This document shows positions 10,276-22,724 of a stretch of DNA of 64,000 nt, piece by piece (within the stretch, counting starts at the first letter, position 1; every line of letters begins with the position of its first letter). Origin of the DNA: Aquatica leii (lineage: Eukaryota; Arthropoda; Insecta; Coleoptera; Lampyridae); NCBI GenBank assembly GCA_035610365.1, contig CM069432.1:3658001-3722000 (forward strand). Direction: 5' to 3'. The notes beneath the pieces were generated by a model. The model was not told the origin of the DNA. It ran no database searches and saw only the letters and a list, made by a program, of their open reading frames with translations. A program made the position numbers and the translations under genes.

Positions 10276-12239
10276 GTCGATTGCACCCTTATTTCTATTC
10301 CATATTTCTGTCAATACTCAGTTTTGTATTTTAATGAGCACAATGATCTCATTCCGTGGCTATTCATTACAAGCACATAAAATGTTTTAAAAATACACGA
10401 ACAAGTAAGATATTAATTTTTATAAATATCTGTTCTTAATTAAATTAACAACATTTTGAGATGTAAACTTTCAAAAGTTGTTGCATTTAATCTGTAATTG
10501 GGCTTATAAACAGAAATTTAGTAATTACGTTGTGCATTAAAGTTTAGTCATAACTCATGGACTTACATAGTTTAAGCTTTGTAACGATGAATTTGTTTGT
10601 AATTATTAATAACCCTTAATTACATATTAAATTAACAATAATTTATCACGTGTTTGACTTTGTGTTAGTTTGTTAATACTATTAATGCCTTTCCTTTAAT
10701 TGTTTTATTTATTACTACTTTTTCTATCATTTCTTGCTTCTATTTGATTAAAAAAAAACAAAATCTGCTTAAAGTTTTTTTATAAAATTTGTCAAAGAGT
10801 TTAATGTATTTTGCAAATAAAAAATTTAATGTTTTATAATTTTTTATTTATATTAAACATAAGTAACAGCACTAAAAATATATTTAAAAAAATACTGATA
10901 TTGGAATGACTGCACAAAAATTGTTTTATAATGAAGTATATAAAAGTTATTAAACAATAATAAAGTAAACTAAATAATTTACAGTGGGGAAAATTAAAAA
11001 AAAATGTTTTTAATTGTAAAAATGAATTAAAATAACAAGTAGAATATGAATCCGACTTAAAACATACTACTGTATTTTAGTAACCAAAGATATCTATATA
11101 AATATAGTATGTAACATTTAATATTTATTTTGATTTATGTATCAATCTTATTTGCTCTTATATAGTAGATGACTGTAATCAGTGGCAGCTGGTACCCAAT
11201 GCTGCAGGAGAGTCATTTCAACACTAAAACTTTAAAAACGCATTCTTACTTAATAAAAGATTTATGTTTAAGGTCAATTTAGCTTTTTTTGGAATAAGCA
11301 AAATATTTATTAAAGTTTATAATCGTTTTAATATAAAGTAGCACAGTTTTTAGTATTATTTTGGGGGGTCATTGACTAAATGACTTAATTTAGTTTGCTT
11401 AGTTTTAATTTATTCGTATTAAAATTTTTGATTGTAAATATTTGTTAAAGCTTTTAGATAAACTAACAAACAAACAAAAAATAATAAGTTGTTATGTATG
11501 TTTTTTGGAAAGAATAATTAATTTTTGCCTAATGATTGAAGACTATGTTCTGTATTAAATTATAAATTTTAACATCTGCTTGTAGTTTTTTTGTAGTTAT
11601 TTGCAATTTTAATGTAATGTAATGAATGTCAGAGAAATTACAAAAAATCATAGTATCTTTTTTTTTATAAAAATCAATTTTATAGAAAAAATAGAATAGT
11701 TTCTTTAGTTTGGTATAAAATTTTGCAAAAATATTTCTGAAGTATCTGAAAATATACCAAAAAATTTCTAACACGTTTTATTATTATAGAAATAATTAAT
11801 TAAAATAGTGTCTTAATCGTTTTACTGTTTGAAGTATAACAAAAATTAAAATAAATTAAGCCCACGATGATTATATGCAACACTAAACTTGATGTTTAAT
11901 TAATTAATAAATTAAAAATTAATGCTAAATTTTACAGCAATACGATGCTTTATATATGTTATAGCAACCATACCAATTCCAAAAAAATTAAAACCAAAAT
12001 TTTTAAAGAATCTGAAAAGTTCAAACCATATTTTTTTACTCATATATTCAAAATAAACTTTTGATGTGACCAATATAATAGAAACTACAATTTACAATAA
12101 AAATAAAATTCAGAAAAAATTTTTAACTAAAACCAAAATAGTTGCTTAGGCAATAAAAATACTTTAAATAACTGTAATTTTAAACCAAAAACTTAATTTT
12201 TGTAAAATTGATATAAATCAATTTTTAAAATTAAAGAAT
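10276..12239. other. AT-rich spacer, no recognised feature
   Basis: Nearly 2 kb of A/T-dominated sequence with no coding similarity. The minus-strand frame 11774-11529 is Tyr/Phe/Lys-rich low complexity and is not believed to be a gene. Confidence 0.5.
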
Positions 12240-12774
12240 GTCGTCCACTGTTTTATTCAGTCTTCAAGATTCATCTGATCTGGCAATACATTCTGTTTTT
12301 TCCATAAGTAAATTTTCAAGTTTGACTAAAATAGGATATAGTTTTATACAATTGGCATTAGTTTAGTCCTTTATACGTATCTCATCCCTTGGTGGTGTAA
12401 TGTTCATTGCCGAACACAGTTGATACGCAAAGCTTTATTTTTTAAAACAAAAAATAAAGTTAAAAATGTAAATTTAACACAAAAATTTAGCACTGCAATG
12501 GGCAACCCGGCATCGCCAGCTTTAGTCAGGCATGATTTATTGCAGTTTGTACTTGACAAACTCATTTTTCAATCCACATTGTTGTTTTGTTACGTGGACA
12601 ATGTTATCAGTTACATACCTGAAAACAAAATTCTCAACATGTTAAACATCTTTAATAGCTATGATCCATATCTAAGTTTTACTCCCGAGGTCGAAAATAA
12701 TGGCTCTTCACCATTTTCAAATCTTATCATTAATTATTTTTCAAAACATGCACACCATCAAAAAATTAACATAA
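12240..12774 (+). pseudogene. Penelope-like element reverse transcriptase, part 1
   Basis: PLEs encode one protein, a reverse transcriptase followed by a GIY-YIG endonuclease. The palm region is seen at 12420-12774: TAMGNPASPAL, then LLFCYVDNVIS (the catalytic Y-x-D-D box, with the second Asp changed to Asn), then NIFNSYDPYLSFTPEVENNG and FSNLIINYFS. Upstream (12240-12420) only degraded traces remain, such as DSSDLAIHS. The frame stops being PLE exactly at the piggyBac insertion (12775) and resumes at 15279. Taking out the piggyBac and one ATAA copy gives an unbroken reading, QKINI then IKSMKNKII, the normal PLE continuation. Earlier exons and the 5' end were not found. Confidence 0.85.
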
Positions 12775-15274
12775 CCCATTACTGCCCAGCGTCCCATATA
12801 TGATCTTAAAACCACAGAACTTTTAATCTACCATTGCTGAGAATGCAAGCTAAGCGCCACCGATTTTATCATTTGTCACTCTTCTAAGAACCCCTCCTTT
12901 TGAATTTCTGTCGTCAGGTAGCCAGTAGCTCTCTTTGTTCCCAACGAGACGGGTCGACAAAAAGTTATAATTTTGTGCTTCACGTATTTTGATCGAAATA
13001 TGGATATTGAGTAAGTATTACTTTTTAAAATTAAAAAAAAATCCATTGAAATATGTTTAGAAACGAAGTATGTTTATTGATCGATAATAATTGTCTTTAA
13101 AAAAAATTGTAGTCAAAGCTATTCATGACTAAAGTGCAGAATACCATTTTTGGTACGCCACTTGTGATAGCGTTTTTTTTAATTCTGTATTTTTCACTAA
13201 ATAACAAGTTTTTGCTCTTAGACAGTAACTTAGAGGGAAGAATTATACAATATCCGATAAGCTAATAGTATAATGAAGTTTTGATATTAGCCCCTATCAA
13301 ATGTCTTTTATTTGCAGCGCCTTGGCAGCAATTCTCGAACCAGGTTTTTCAGTTCAGGAAGCCCTGGAAATGATACTGGCTGATGATGAAGAAGAATTTG
13401 AAAGCGATCTTTTTATTGCACCACCTGAACCTTTTTTAGTTAGTGATGAAGATTCCGGTGATGAAGATTCTGGAGGAGATTTTAACAATTTTAATAGAAA
13501 CCAGCTATTAGCTGATGCCGAATTGAAACCACAAGTTTTGACAGATTGTTTGCCAGATACAGGTAGAAAACAGGACTACACCATAGGTGACCTTATGTAT
13601 TTACCGAGAGAATTTTTTGAGCCAAACTATGAAAGGCATTCTTCGAAATCAATTGTTGAATTATTTGAATCATTTATCGACGATGACCTGATCAGTTTTT
13701 TAGTAGAAGGACAAATAGATATGCGTCCTTTTTGAATTCTACACCAAACATTACTGGACAAGAAATAAAATGTTTTATTGGTATATTACTCTTGGTTGGC
13801 TATAATAGACTCCCTTGCAAAAGAATGTATTGGGAGCATAACGAAGATGAATTCAACGTATTAGTTTCTAACGAAATGAGAAGAAATCGTTTTGAGCAAA
13901 TTTTACGATTTTTACATTTGGCCAACAACGAACAATTCCTTCCTGGTGGTGATAAAATTTGGAAAATCCGACCAATAGTAAATAGACTGAAAAAAAGTTT
14001 ATAGAAAATTTTGTTCTAGAGCAAAATTTATCATTTGATGAGAGTATGGTAAAATACTATGGTAGACATAGAATAAAGCAATTTATCAGAGGTGAACCGA
14101 TCCGGTTTGGGTACAAGGTGTGGTCCCTAAATACGAGTGAGGGTTATTTGATAGATTTTGAAGTGTACCAAGGAAAATCAGTTTCAATCAATGAAGAAAT
14201 AGAAAAATCGGTTGGGAAAGCTGCAGCACCGTTAGTAAAAATGATGAAGAACTTCCGCGAACATCTCCAAAATCTCCGTTTTAATTTTCATTTTGACAAT
14301 CTATTTACAAACTTTAATTTAATCAAATATCTGGCGGACAATGGATTTGGTGGTTGTGGAACAAGAAGGGAGAACCGAATCCCAAAACCCTGTCCAATGC
14401 CTACAAAAAACAAATTTATGAAGAAAGACAGAGGACACTTTGGAAATATTATAAGGAAAACTGATGGTATATTATTATGTAAATGGAAGGACAATTCAGT
14501 AGTAAATGTTGCTTTAAATATTTATGGTGTGAACCCAATTACCAATGTGAAAAGACATTCGCAGAAACACAAGGCTCAAATACAGATACCGAGGTCATTT
14601 ATTTTTGCTAGGTATAATGCATCCATGGGCGGAACTGATCGGATAGATGAAAACATTGCAAATTATCGAATTAAGATACGCAACAAGAAATGGTACTGGC
14701 CATTATTTTCCTGGTTAATTGATGCTTCCGTACACAATGCTTGGTTCTTATACCGTCGCTCAGTAAGTGATATTTCCCAATTACAATTTCGGAGAGAAAT
14801 CGTTTTGGCATACCTGAAATCATAAGGAACATTACCAAAGAGGCCAGGAAAATTTTCAAAATCTTTAGAAGCTCAGCAAGTTCTGGCATATGACAGAAAA
14901 GACCATGTGGTACAGAAAATACCAGACAACAAACGAAGACGTTGTGCTGGTCCGGAATGTTCCACTAAAGCTCGTACAATGTGTGGTAAATGTAACATAG
15001 GACTGTGAATTGACTGTTTTTATCCTTATCACACTAAATAACTTCGATTATTTTATTGTTTGTCATACATAGCTGTAGTTTTAGCAAAGAATCATTAAAG
15101 TGTTTACTTATCAACACCTTCTTCCCTATTATTGTGTATTTCTTTTATACTTTAATGAATATCCCATTGTGCCAAATTTTTTTAACATTTTTTTGGGTCA
15201 TTTGAGCCTCTAATCACTAACCCGTATTAAAAAGAGAATAATTGCAAACATTTTTTTTTCTGAGCAGTAATGGG
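12775..15274 (+). mobile_element. piggyBac element, 2.5 kb, with TIRs and ATAA target duplication
   Basis: The left end reads CCCATTACTGCCCAG (12775-12789); the right end reads the reverse complement of CCCATTACTGCTCAG (15260-15274). Each end is flanked by ATAA (12771-12774 and 15275-15278). piggyBac family ends start with CCC and normally sit in a TTAA duplication, so ATAA is a one-base variant. It lies within the PLE coding region (12240-15840) in the same orientation. The length is typical of a full autonomous element. Confidence 0.92.
13001..15041 (+). pseudogene. piggyBac transposase (two frameshifts, two stops)
   Basis: Cut-and-paste DDD transposase. A tiny first exon (13001-13011, ATG plus eight bases) ends at GTAAGT; the intron 13012-13317 ends TTTGCAG and joins in phase to exon 2 at 13318. 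An acidic N-terminus follows (LADDDEEEF, EDSGDEDSGG). A one-base loss near 13710 shifts the frame just before TNRYASFLN. A second loss in a seven-A run near 13990 precedes [12 protein letters not shown] (first catalytic Asp). The second Asp is in FHFDNLFTN. The third region is [11 protein letters not shown], followed by [20 protein letters not shown] stop at 14823-14825 is followed by the Cys-rich zinc-binding tail (CAGPECSTKARTMCGKC) with another stop at about 15006, then FYPYHTK and the natural stop at 15039-15041. All catalytic residues remain, so inactivation is recent. Confidence 0.9.
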
Positions 15275-15278
15275 ATAA

Positions 15279-15840
15279 TCAAATCTATGAAAAACAAAAT
15301 CATTAGTTTAAGTAGTCTACAATTTCACACAAAAAACCTTAACATCTTAAAAAAACATCTTAAAAAATAACAGTTATTCTAAGAATGTAATAAATAAAAT
15401 ATTATTCCATACGAATAACACCAATAACATGCCACCACCATCGACCCAAACTAACACTACTTGTAATTTTGAGTATACTAAAATCATAAACGTTCTCCGG
15501 GTTAACTAAAAAAACTAATTCCGATTTAAAAAAATACCAATTTGAAAATAGCGACTTATAATAATAACACCATGTACAACACCATTTATTCCAAAACGAA
15601 AGATAAAACACAGTTATACGACAAAAAGTTATATACAGAATCGAGTGCATGGGATGCAACAAATGTTATATAGGGCAAATAAAACAAAAAATTATTAATC
15701 GGATTAAAAATCATCAATATGATTGCAAAAACAAAAAAGCAGAATCGGCACTTGCTTTGCATCATATTAACACTTTTTTATCACTAGACATAACAACAAT
15801 ATAAATTTTAATACAGATACTAATAATCTAGTACTGTATA
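15279..15840 (+). pseudogene. Penelope-like element, part 2: RT end and GIY-YIG endonuclease
   Basis: Continues the PLE reading interrupted at 12774: IKSMKNKIISLSSLQFH, then KNLNILKKHLKK, the thumb region. After a decayed linker (about 15380-15630) the endonuclease domain appears: RIECMGCNKCYIGQ with its Cys pair and YIG box, then RIKNHQYDCKNKKAESALALHHINT. The 'TGR' after the YIG box reads IKQ. Frameshifts and stops are scattered. The domain nicks the target so that the RT can prime on it. Confidence 0.82.
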
Positions 15841-16204
15841 CAATAACCTAATCAATAAAATGTCATGACCTCGAATTTATAACCGTTACTTTTCAGTGCC
15901 AACATTTTTGGTTAGTTGGTTTTTGGTCTCTGTGATGTTCGTGAGTTTGTTGTAACTATCGTTTGTTTTTTAAATCATTTAAAATTTAATTTTTTGTGTT
16001 ATTTAATATTTTTTACCAATTGACTGTGTTTGGCGAATTCATCGCTACTTGTTTTAAGTTTTTTGTAAGTTGTTTTTTCATTGTTTCTTACATCGTAGTT
16101 TTTAGTTATTCTACTAGATCAAAACAATTTTTATAATTAATAAGGTTAAATATTTGTTCCAAATTACCTGGTTTATATGTTTGTATTAATTATGTTGTTT
16201 TTAT
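15841..16204 (+). other. PLE C-terminus and 3' untranslated region, decayed
   Basis: Follows the endonuclease in the same element. T-rich, with no clear reading frame. It links the coding part to the terminal repeat at 16205-16322. Confidence 0.4.
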
Positions 16205-16322
16205 TAAACACAGTGGCCTGAAGAAGTTGACACTTTGTCCTCGAAACGTCGCTTAAAAAATACATAAAGTAGTGTTTTTCTGTCGCCTGCTCCTGCTTAC
16301 AAGGATTTAACACCATTCTGTT
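16205..16322 (+). repeat. PLE 3' terminus with hammerhead-like core
   Basis: GTGGCCTGAAGAAGTTGAC is followed by CTTTGTCCTCGAAACGTCGC and then ATAAAGTAGTGTTTTTCTG. The boxes CTGAAGA and CGAAAC match the two conserved loops of hammerhead ribozymes (CUGANGA and GAAA). Between them GAC and GTC can pair as part of stem II. PLEs are known to carry hammerhead motifs in their terminal repeats. Cleavage activity is not shown by the sequence. Confidence 0.5.
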
Positions 16323-16953
16323 TAAAAATATAAACTAAACAAAAACAAAGTTTTTATAAAGAGATAACAAATCTCAATATATAGTTCTCAGCAAAATAAA
16401 TCTCTGCTAGACGAATGCAATATTTTTGAAAAGTAAATTAGATATTAATCTTTAGTACGTCCTTTACACATTTATGGAACAAAAATTTTTAAATTTAAAT
16501 TCAGATTTAGACAAAAGTAAATTTGAAGCTAAAAGTATTGTAAGTACTTTTCAGAATACTTATAATATTCAGTGATAGGCGTGTATTCTACATCATGTAA
16601 AAACTGACAATTTTCTACATACTACATTTGATGTATAAAATGTAGATTATATAGAAACTGTAATCAATACAATAATATATTTACAAACAAATTGAATTTT
16701 GAAATGGTATAAAAATAAAATGGTAAACCATCAAATGATTTAATTGATGTACATATACTAAACTTTCAGATTTGACGCAATCTTGGCCTAAACGTAAATC
16801 GGTACATTAAAATATTTTATCATAAACTGTTTTCTCTCGTTTTTTGTTTTTATCGTTTTCTTAATTCTAGTGACATAACAATTTAATTAAAAAACTAGTA
16901 ATTTACATAACACAACATGAGTTTAGTTAGTTTAATCTACTATAAGAAAAAAT
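16323..16953. other. AT-rich spacer, no recognised feature
   Basis: No coding similarity or repeat identified between the PLE terminus and family A copy 2. Confidence 0.4.
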
Positions 16954-17960
16954 TGCTACAAGCTTATAGGTCTTACGAACCTTGCACGGCCAACTCACAT
17001 AGTCGGAGATAGGGGAGGTGCAAATGAATAATAATTAAGGGCGCCAGATCTTTTATAATTAACACTTCTGCCTCGATCAAGACAGACGGTCCAAGCTTGT
17101 AACGAAGTTTTAGGTTCGTAAAGTTGGAGGGAACGCAGAAAGAAACCAAATCGTTAACCACAATTGCACTTTAATTACTCTAGAAGAATAAATAGATTAA
17201 AATTGGAATCAATAACAATTAGAAGATAAGTGGATAGCATAACAATGAATAATTTTAGTCCGAGTACAAATATATGTAGTTAGTAAAATAACAGAAGTAT
17301 CGGCAACTTACACTACACTTAAAGCAAAAGTGTAACCATCAGAACATATAAAAAATCTTCGTAAGTAAATTATATTAATAATAGTAATAATTGACAGTTG
17401 ACGTAATCAGCATGCGATAGTAATTTACTTAAACTAATTGAGTAACAATAATAAGAAGCAAATCAAGTCGGACGTTTCCACGCGATTAGTAAATATGATT
17501 ATGAGTAGCACCGTAGTGACAGCGAATAATTAAAATCAAAAATTGACCTACCCAGATTCAGGTGTACCTTCAGAAAACGTTTTCCTACTGGCTTCCGGTA
17601 ATCAAACTTCCTGAAAATAATTGTGTCTACGTGGCGACTCACAAACTACAACAGCTAAAAGAAACATTTAAAAGAAAGTAATAGAACCGAAACTTATCGT
17701 ATGCTGTTACAATGTCTTTTCGTCTACGATGGTATTAATTTATTGCCTTCGCAGAGAAATTCAATCGTGTCTGGTACTTAGGCTCTTCCGAACAAGATGA
17801 TATTAATTAATGGTATTAATTGCCTCCGCATAGAAATTCTGCCCTTGTATCGCCGCGTTCTTAGGTCTACAGCTTCCGATTATAATTTTCCCTTGTAGAT
17901 TCTAAACTCAGACAAGAACACCCATATTTAGGAGGTACCACATGGCGCTAACGAAAAGAC
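16954..17960 (+). repeat. Dispersed LTR-like repeat, family A, copy 2
   Basis: Begins TGCTACAAGCTTATAGG and keeps the family order: ACCTTGCACGGCCAACTC, AGTCGGAGATAGGGGAGG, GGCGCCAGATCT, CGATCAAGACAGACGG, AGTATCGGCAAC near 17290, GCATGCGATAG near 17410, GAAAACGTTTTCC near 17574. Similarity to copies 1 and 4 weakens after about 17720; the right edge is approximate (a weak match near GGCGCTAACG at 17943). No gene of its own. Confidence 0.7.
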
Positions 17961-18662
17961 TTTTATTACCCATCGTGTCACAACACCTGGATGTTTTAAG
18001 AAAACGATTTTTAATTCACGCAGACATATGTTATATCGTGAACGATGTTAAAGTCAAAAAAATGACAGTCCATCGTCTTCTCCATACGAAGAGAGCAACA
18101 AGCCCGATAGATGGCGTCGAGAAATAGAAAAGTAATTTTTAATTAAACCAATATACAAGGTAGTGCATTATTTAAATTTATGCACGTAACAAAATATATG
18201 ATCACTTTTTACAACAAAATTCAAACTTAGCATTTTTTTGTTCTTAATAAATAAAATGGGTTGTAACAACAACACACTTTCATCTGTTTTAAAAAAGATA
18301 CGTTATAATTGTGACCTGGCAGATTCATATATTTTGTCGTTTGGATATTAATTTTGTAAATCAATTTAATACATGTTTTGACCAATCACTATGAAATAAC
18401 TAGGTAGTTATTAATAGTCGTCTACATCCACGTGTTCGAACACCTAGTGATGATTTTACTTCCAAATCTAATTCAAAATTGTCATTTTTCTTTACATTCA
18501 TGTCACAGATCAAATAGAGAATTTTTTTTTGAAAAAATGGTAATAAACTCATTTCAATTAGACAGGCAAAATCTCTACGATTCTTTCTATTTTCAAAAAC
18601 AAATTTTTTACATTCTTACATTTCATCTCAAGGTACATACCAAATTTGTTGTTTATGTGTCT
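17961..18662. other. Spacer, no recognised feature
   Basis: AT-rich, no coding similarity I can defend. It may include degraded PLE sequence just before 18663. Confidence 0.35.
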
Positions 18663-19100
18663 TAGTTCTACATTGGTAAAACCGGACGTTCCGTCACGAC
18701 ACGGTTTCAGAACATAATCTATGTATAAGGAAAATAAATATTTCTGTTGTTGCTAAATATTATTTTACTACAGATCACAATATATGTTTGATGATGTTCT
18801 TCGATAGGAAAATCCGAGAATGCATATCAAACACTACAATAACTTTGATCGTAACTACGGTTTCAAACTATATCTTTTTTAATTCTCGGTTGTTTCTCGT
18901 TTTTTAAATTCTTTTTTGACCGTAACGTAATCAGAGTCGCGCTCAATTAACGGCGAAGCTTAAAATCTGGCTTATCTCACAATTTGATTACCTAACTTTG
19001 TAGTAGTTCTTTGTTAGATTGTAGTTTGCTTCTTCAAGTTTATCGATTTTATTTTAATTTTTAGTTTACAAATTGACTACCTGTTTAGAGGTTATTAGAT
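18663..19100 (+). pseudogene. PLE GIY-YIG endonuclease C-terminus and 3' region, remnant
   Basis: The reading FYIGKTGRSVTTRFQ at 18663-18710 is the YIG/TGR core of a PLE endonuclease. After decay, NPRMHIKHYNNFDRNYGFKL (about 18806-18870) matches the C-terminal 'I-K-H-x-N-N-F-N-R-x-x-G-F' block also seen in the PLE at 49795-50235. The following noncoding part also matches that copy (CCGTAACGTAATCAGAGTCG, then TTAAAATCTGGCTTATCTCAC), so both belong to one PLE family. Many stops; clearly dead. Confidence 0.7.
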
Positions 19101-20960
19101 AGATTTTGGTTGCCTGTTGCAATTTTTATTTTGTTGTCTATAATGTCGTTAGTATACCAATAAACTAGAAGAAAGTATTCTTAGTCTACGTATAATTACC
19201 AAAATATTATCTCTAAGTACAATGGTTAACTCATGGAAGCAAATTATATTGTTTAAATTACAATTTAAACACAAAATTGGGTTGTTGAAACATTTATAAT
19301 TCAAAAGTTAATAATTAACAACTTAATAAATGGTAAACATACTTAGTGATTACTCCGCATTATAAAACAATCCGTTTGCTAATATTTGCTATTACGCTAT
19401 ATTTGGAGTTCCGGTATATCAGCAAAATTGCTAAGTATGTGTTACAGTATAGTAACCTACATTTAAACTTGTATACATAAAATTGCCGACTCCATATTTC
19501 ACAACGTTTGTAAATATTGTGTATAAATAGTAGACAGTTATTAATAAAATTATCGTTCAACAATAAGTTGTTTGATCACTGACACTTATTCTAGAATCTG
19601 GTATTGTTTAAATACTGATTACCTGGGTAAGTGTCCAATTATTAAGTACCACACAACAACGTGCTCAACATTTGGTTCTTCGAGCCGGATCCACCCTGGA
19701 TCCACCACCACCATCGTCCTTAACAATATATAAAAGAAAAAAGTATGTTACGAGAAAAATCAGGTTCCTCCAGTTAGACTGCCAAGAATAAAATGTTACG
19801 CTGCTCTTCTTGTAAGAAAACAACGGCTAGCACAGCTTCTTCGGAGAGGGATCGCAGGCTTTGTTATGCGAAATTATAACATAAATCTAAAAAAAGGCGC
19901 CAAAACGATTTAAGATTAAGTTAGAGGATACCGTCTAACTCTACCCGTAGCTGGCAAAGAATAAATAACACCACAGAAGCAATAACACAGAATATATATA
20001 TTTATTTTATCACAGAAGATGAAAGTAATAAATGTAAGTTTTTGCCAATGTTTATACATGGGTCGAATGAATTATAAGTTGCGTCGAATAGTGAGCAACA
20101 CACCGTACAACAAGCTGACCCTGTCGGTCTAAACTGTTACATGAACATAACGTCTGAATGTATGTTTGCAAATCTTAAAATTGTAGACAAACAAGTATTT
20201 AAGCCTTCAAGACTCTACGCGCACTGCTATGAGTTCGTGAAGCACAAAAATATGACCACCGAAGTACAAATCGAAGAAAAAAATTGAAATAGTAATACTC
20301 ACAGTTAGGTTTTATCTAGTAGGGTATTAGCTAATTCCGTACTTGAGTTACCTAAAAACTAATATTAAACCCAATCTAAATGAGCATATAATGTTAACAC
20401 AGGTAAAAGGTCTTTTTAGCATCCAATCATTTAAGAACGTAAATGCGCAGCGTTTTCCTTCGACTTAACAGCATAAATTTCCACAGTGTTTGTCGTAGTT
20501 AATCTTCAAAAGAGGGATAATCCTGCAGGTTTCCAACCCTTGACGGTGTATAAGATATTAACGTTATCAATAATGTGACGTCATGGAAGTTTTCCAACGA
20601 GGCCACCTGATAGTTATCTTTGGTGATAACGGTAAACATGTGGTGGGTACCAATATCGGCTACAAACAATTATCAGAGTCAAATTAAACCCCCAATAAAG
20701 AAAAATGCATATTCGCGAGAAATAATCTAAAGGTGAACGTTGCCTCCGGGCATTTCTTGGGGTTGGTAGTGAAAATATCAAAAATAGACTAAAATAGTTT
20801 ATAATTCTTTCATTGCAATTACAATATCACATAATACAACAAAATCTTCTAATAAAGTTTTAAATTTTCGTAACAAAAGAAATAAAATCTGAAAACGTTT
20901 TAGTTGTTTGTTACGTAGTTCGGTTTTAAGTTTAATTTAATTGTTAGTAACTACCCTTAA
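19101..20960. other. Spacer with a possible BEL/Pao primer-binding region
   Basis: Mostly unassigned. At about 19672-19695 the run ATTTGGTTCTTCGAGCCGGA resembles the leader just downstream of the 5' LTR in BEL/Pao elements, and the preceding bases end in CA. No gag or pol could be recognised after it, so this is a weak suggestion. Nothing else seen. Confidence 0.3.
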
Positions 20961-20974
20961 TGATAACATAAAAA

Positions 20975-21205
20975 TCAACATGTGCACCGGTGTACTTGAA
21001 GTATTGTTTCGTGTGCTGTTTTAATTAATAATGCTTTTGATATAGGTTTCGATATTTTATTATCGGCCACGACTATTGCCGAGATACTGAGTTTGTATAG
21101 CCTGTTCATTGCCTCACTTAAGGCTGGGATTTTGCCTATGTATTTTATATAGCACTCGCGCGTGCTCGGGGCACAAGAAATCTCGAAAAATATTATTTGT
21201 GAGAA
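20975..21205 (-). pseudogene. Possible PLE linker between RT and endonuclease
   Basis: A 77-codon open frame on the minus strand reads YIKYIGKIPALSEAMNRLYK, then AIVVADNKISKPISKAL. This resembles the linker upstream of the GIY-YIG domain in PLEs ('L-P-Y-x-G-x-x-x-x-L-S-E-x-x-x-R', then an 'N-K-x-x' run). Neither the RT nor the endonuclease core is recognisable next to it. The alternative is a chance frame. Confidence 0.4.
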
Positions 21206-22724
21206 CACAAAAATGTATTCCTCAGCATCATGTAAAATATTTTAAAATCTTGACAAAACCATTTTTTAGCAAAAAAAAAAGGTCACAAAGTAAGAAATAT
21301 TTTTCCATGATAATTTTCTACTTCTTCTGCGAACTATACTATTGAAAAGAGGAAATTATAAAATAGCTTAAGGGAAGATGTAAATCTTTTTCTTTAATTT
21401 GAGGGTTTACTTTTTTAATTACGTTAGGTAGTTTTTGAGTGGTCCTGTTCCCAGTGAAATATGTTAACTATTATCCTGCAATGTCATTAGGGTCGATAAC
21501 TAAATATATAAAACGCAAACTAAAGTTAAAAAGTAGCTACCGACACACAAAAGTTCATCCATTTTAACGCAGACGGCGCTGTAGACAGTTAATGGCGCGC
21601 CTTGAATATTATATTTCAATAACTTATCTTTATTAGTAAAAATGAACTTTAATCCGTAAGCCGTATGTTATCATACAAGATCTCGATTTATTGTGAGTTT
21701 ACATTTTTAACAATTCACAATACGCGCATTTAGTAAACACGTAATAATTGAGTTAGGTCAAGATGCAAACAAAGCTAAATCTTAACGTGATTTTGAAGAA
21801 ATTGATTATAATTTATTTCGAGTTTGCATTTTTAATTTACGAATTGGTATTTGTGTATACTAATATAAAAGTATAACAAACTTATTTTTATTTTTGTTAA
21901 AAATAAAAGAAAATACAATGCACGCCGTTTATAGAAAAAACATCGTTTATAGTAATCAGAATTTCGGTTTATGTTATCAATTTTTGTTTTAGGTTTGTTT
22001 CTATACGTGAACAATAACCTTTTTCGTATGAATTTTTAGCAGCATTTTAACAATCCGCCGTTTTAGAGTAAAAAATGTTATTATTGTACCCTACAAATAG
22101 TTGTTTTGCATATTTAGCTTTATTTTTGTAGTGTTATTTATTTATTCAAGTATTTTGACTGATCTATTTAACGTTACATCATTTAAACATCTGTAAACAC
22201 GTAATCTTCGAGAATTAATTTGGAAAGCATGTTCGTTCTTAGAATAACTTAAATTAACTACGTATTATGTGATAACGTTATTTTTGAATTTACCAAAAAA
22301 TGTAATTACCTAAACTTTGCTTACATAACTTAGACTCTTTTTAAGCATTTCAAACATACACATTTAGCTTATAATTTGACAAAATTCAAATTATTTAAAA
22401 AACTTTACTCTCATAAACGTCATTAAAACACTTAAAAGCTAACAGTTACCTAATATATTGTAGATTGTCATTTTTTTGTAGGATGGCTTTGCATACATCT
22501 ACCACAAACAGTGTTTATTGTTTTTTTTTTCAAGGCTGAAAGACAGATAGATCTAATGGATGCGATTTGTGTAAGCAGTGTGGAGAAAATGAAAACAAAG
22601 TAATTGACTAACAAATAATTATTTTCCGGTTTTGAACCGCGATCCATATTCACACTTTTCACAAAATTTATAAAACTTAGAAAACTTACAAACTTGAAGA
22701 TATAGGATCCTGACAAGCCTTTAT
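21206..22724. other. AT-rich spacer including a shared low-copy repeat (about 21915-22140)
   Basis: No genes recognised. The segment around 21918 (ATGCACGCCGTTTATAGAAA) and around 22105 (TTTTGCATATTTAGCTTTAT) is repeated in the same order and orientation near 57731 and 57880, so it is a diverged dispersed repeat. Confidence 0.4.

Noticed and set aside
20480-20800. Possible BEL/Pao pol end
   Set aside because: A few suggestive words, but no stretch of conserved motif order in any frame.
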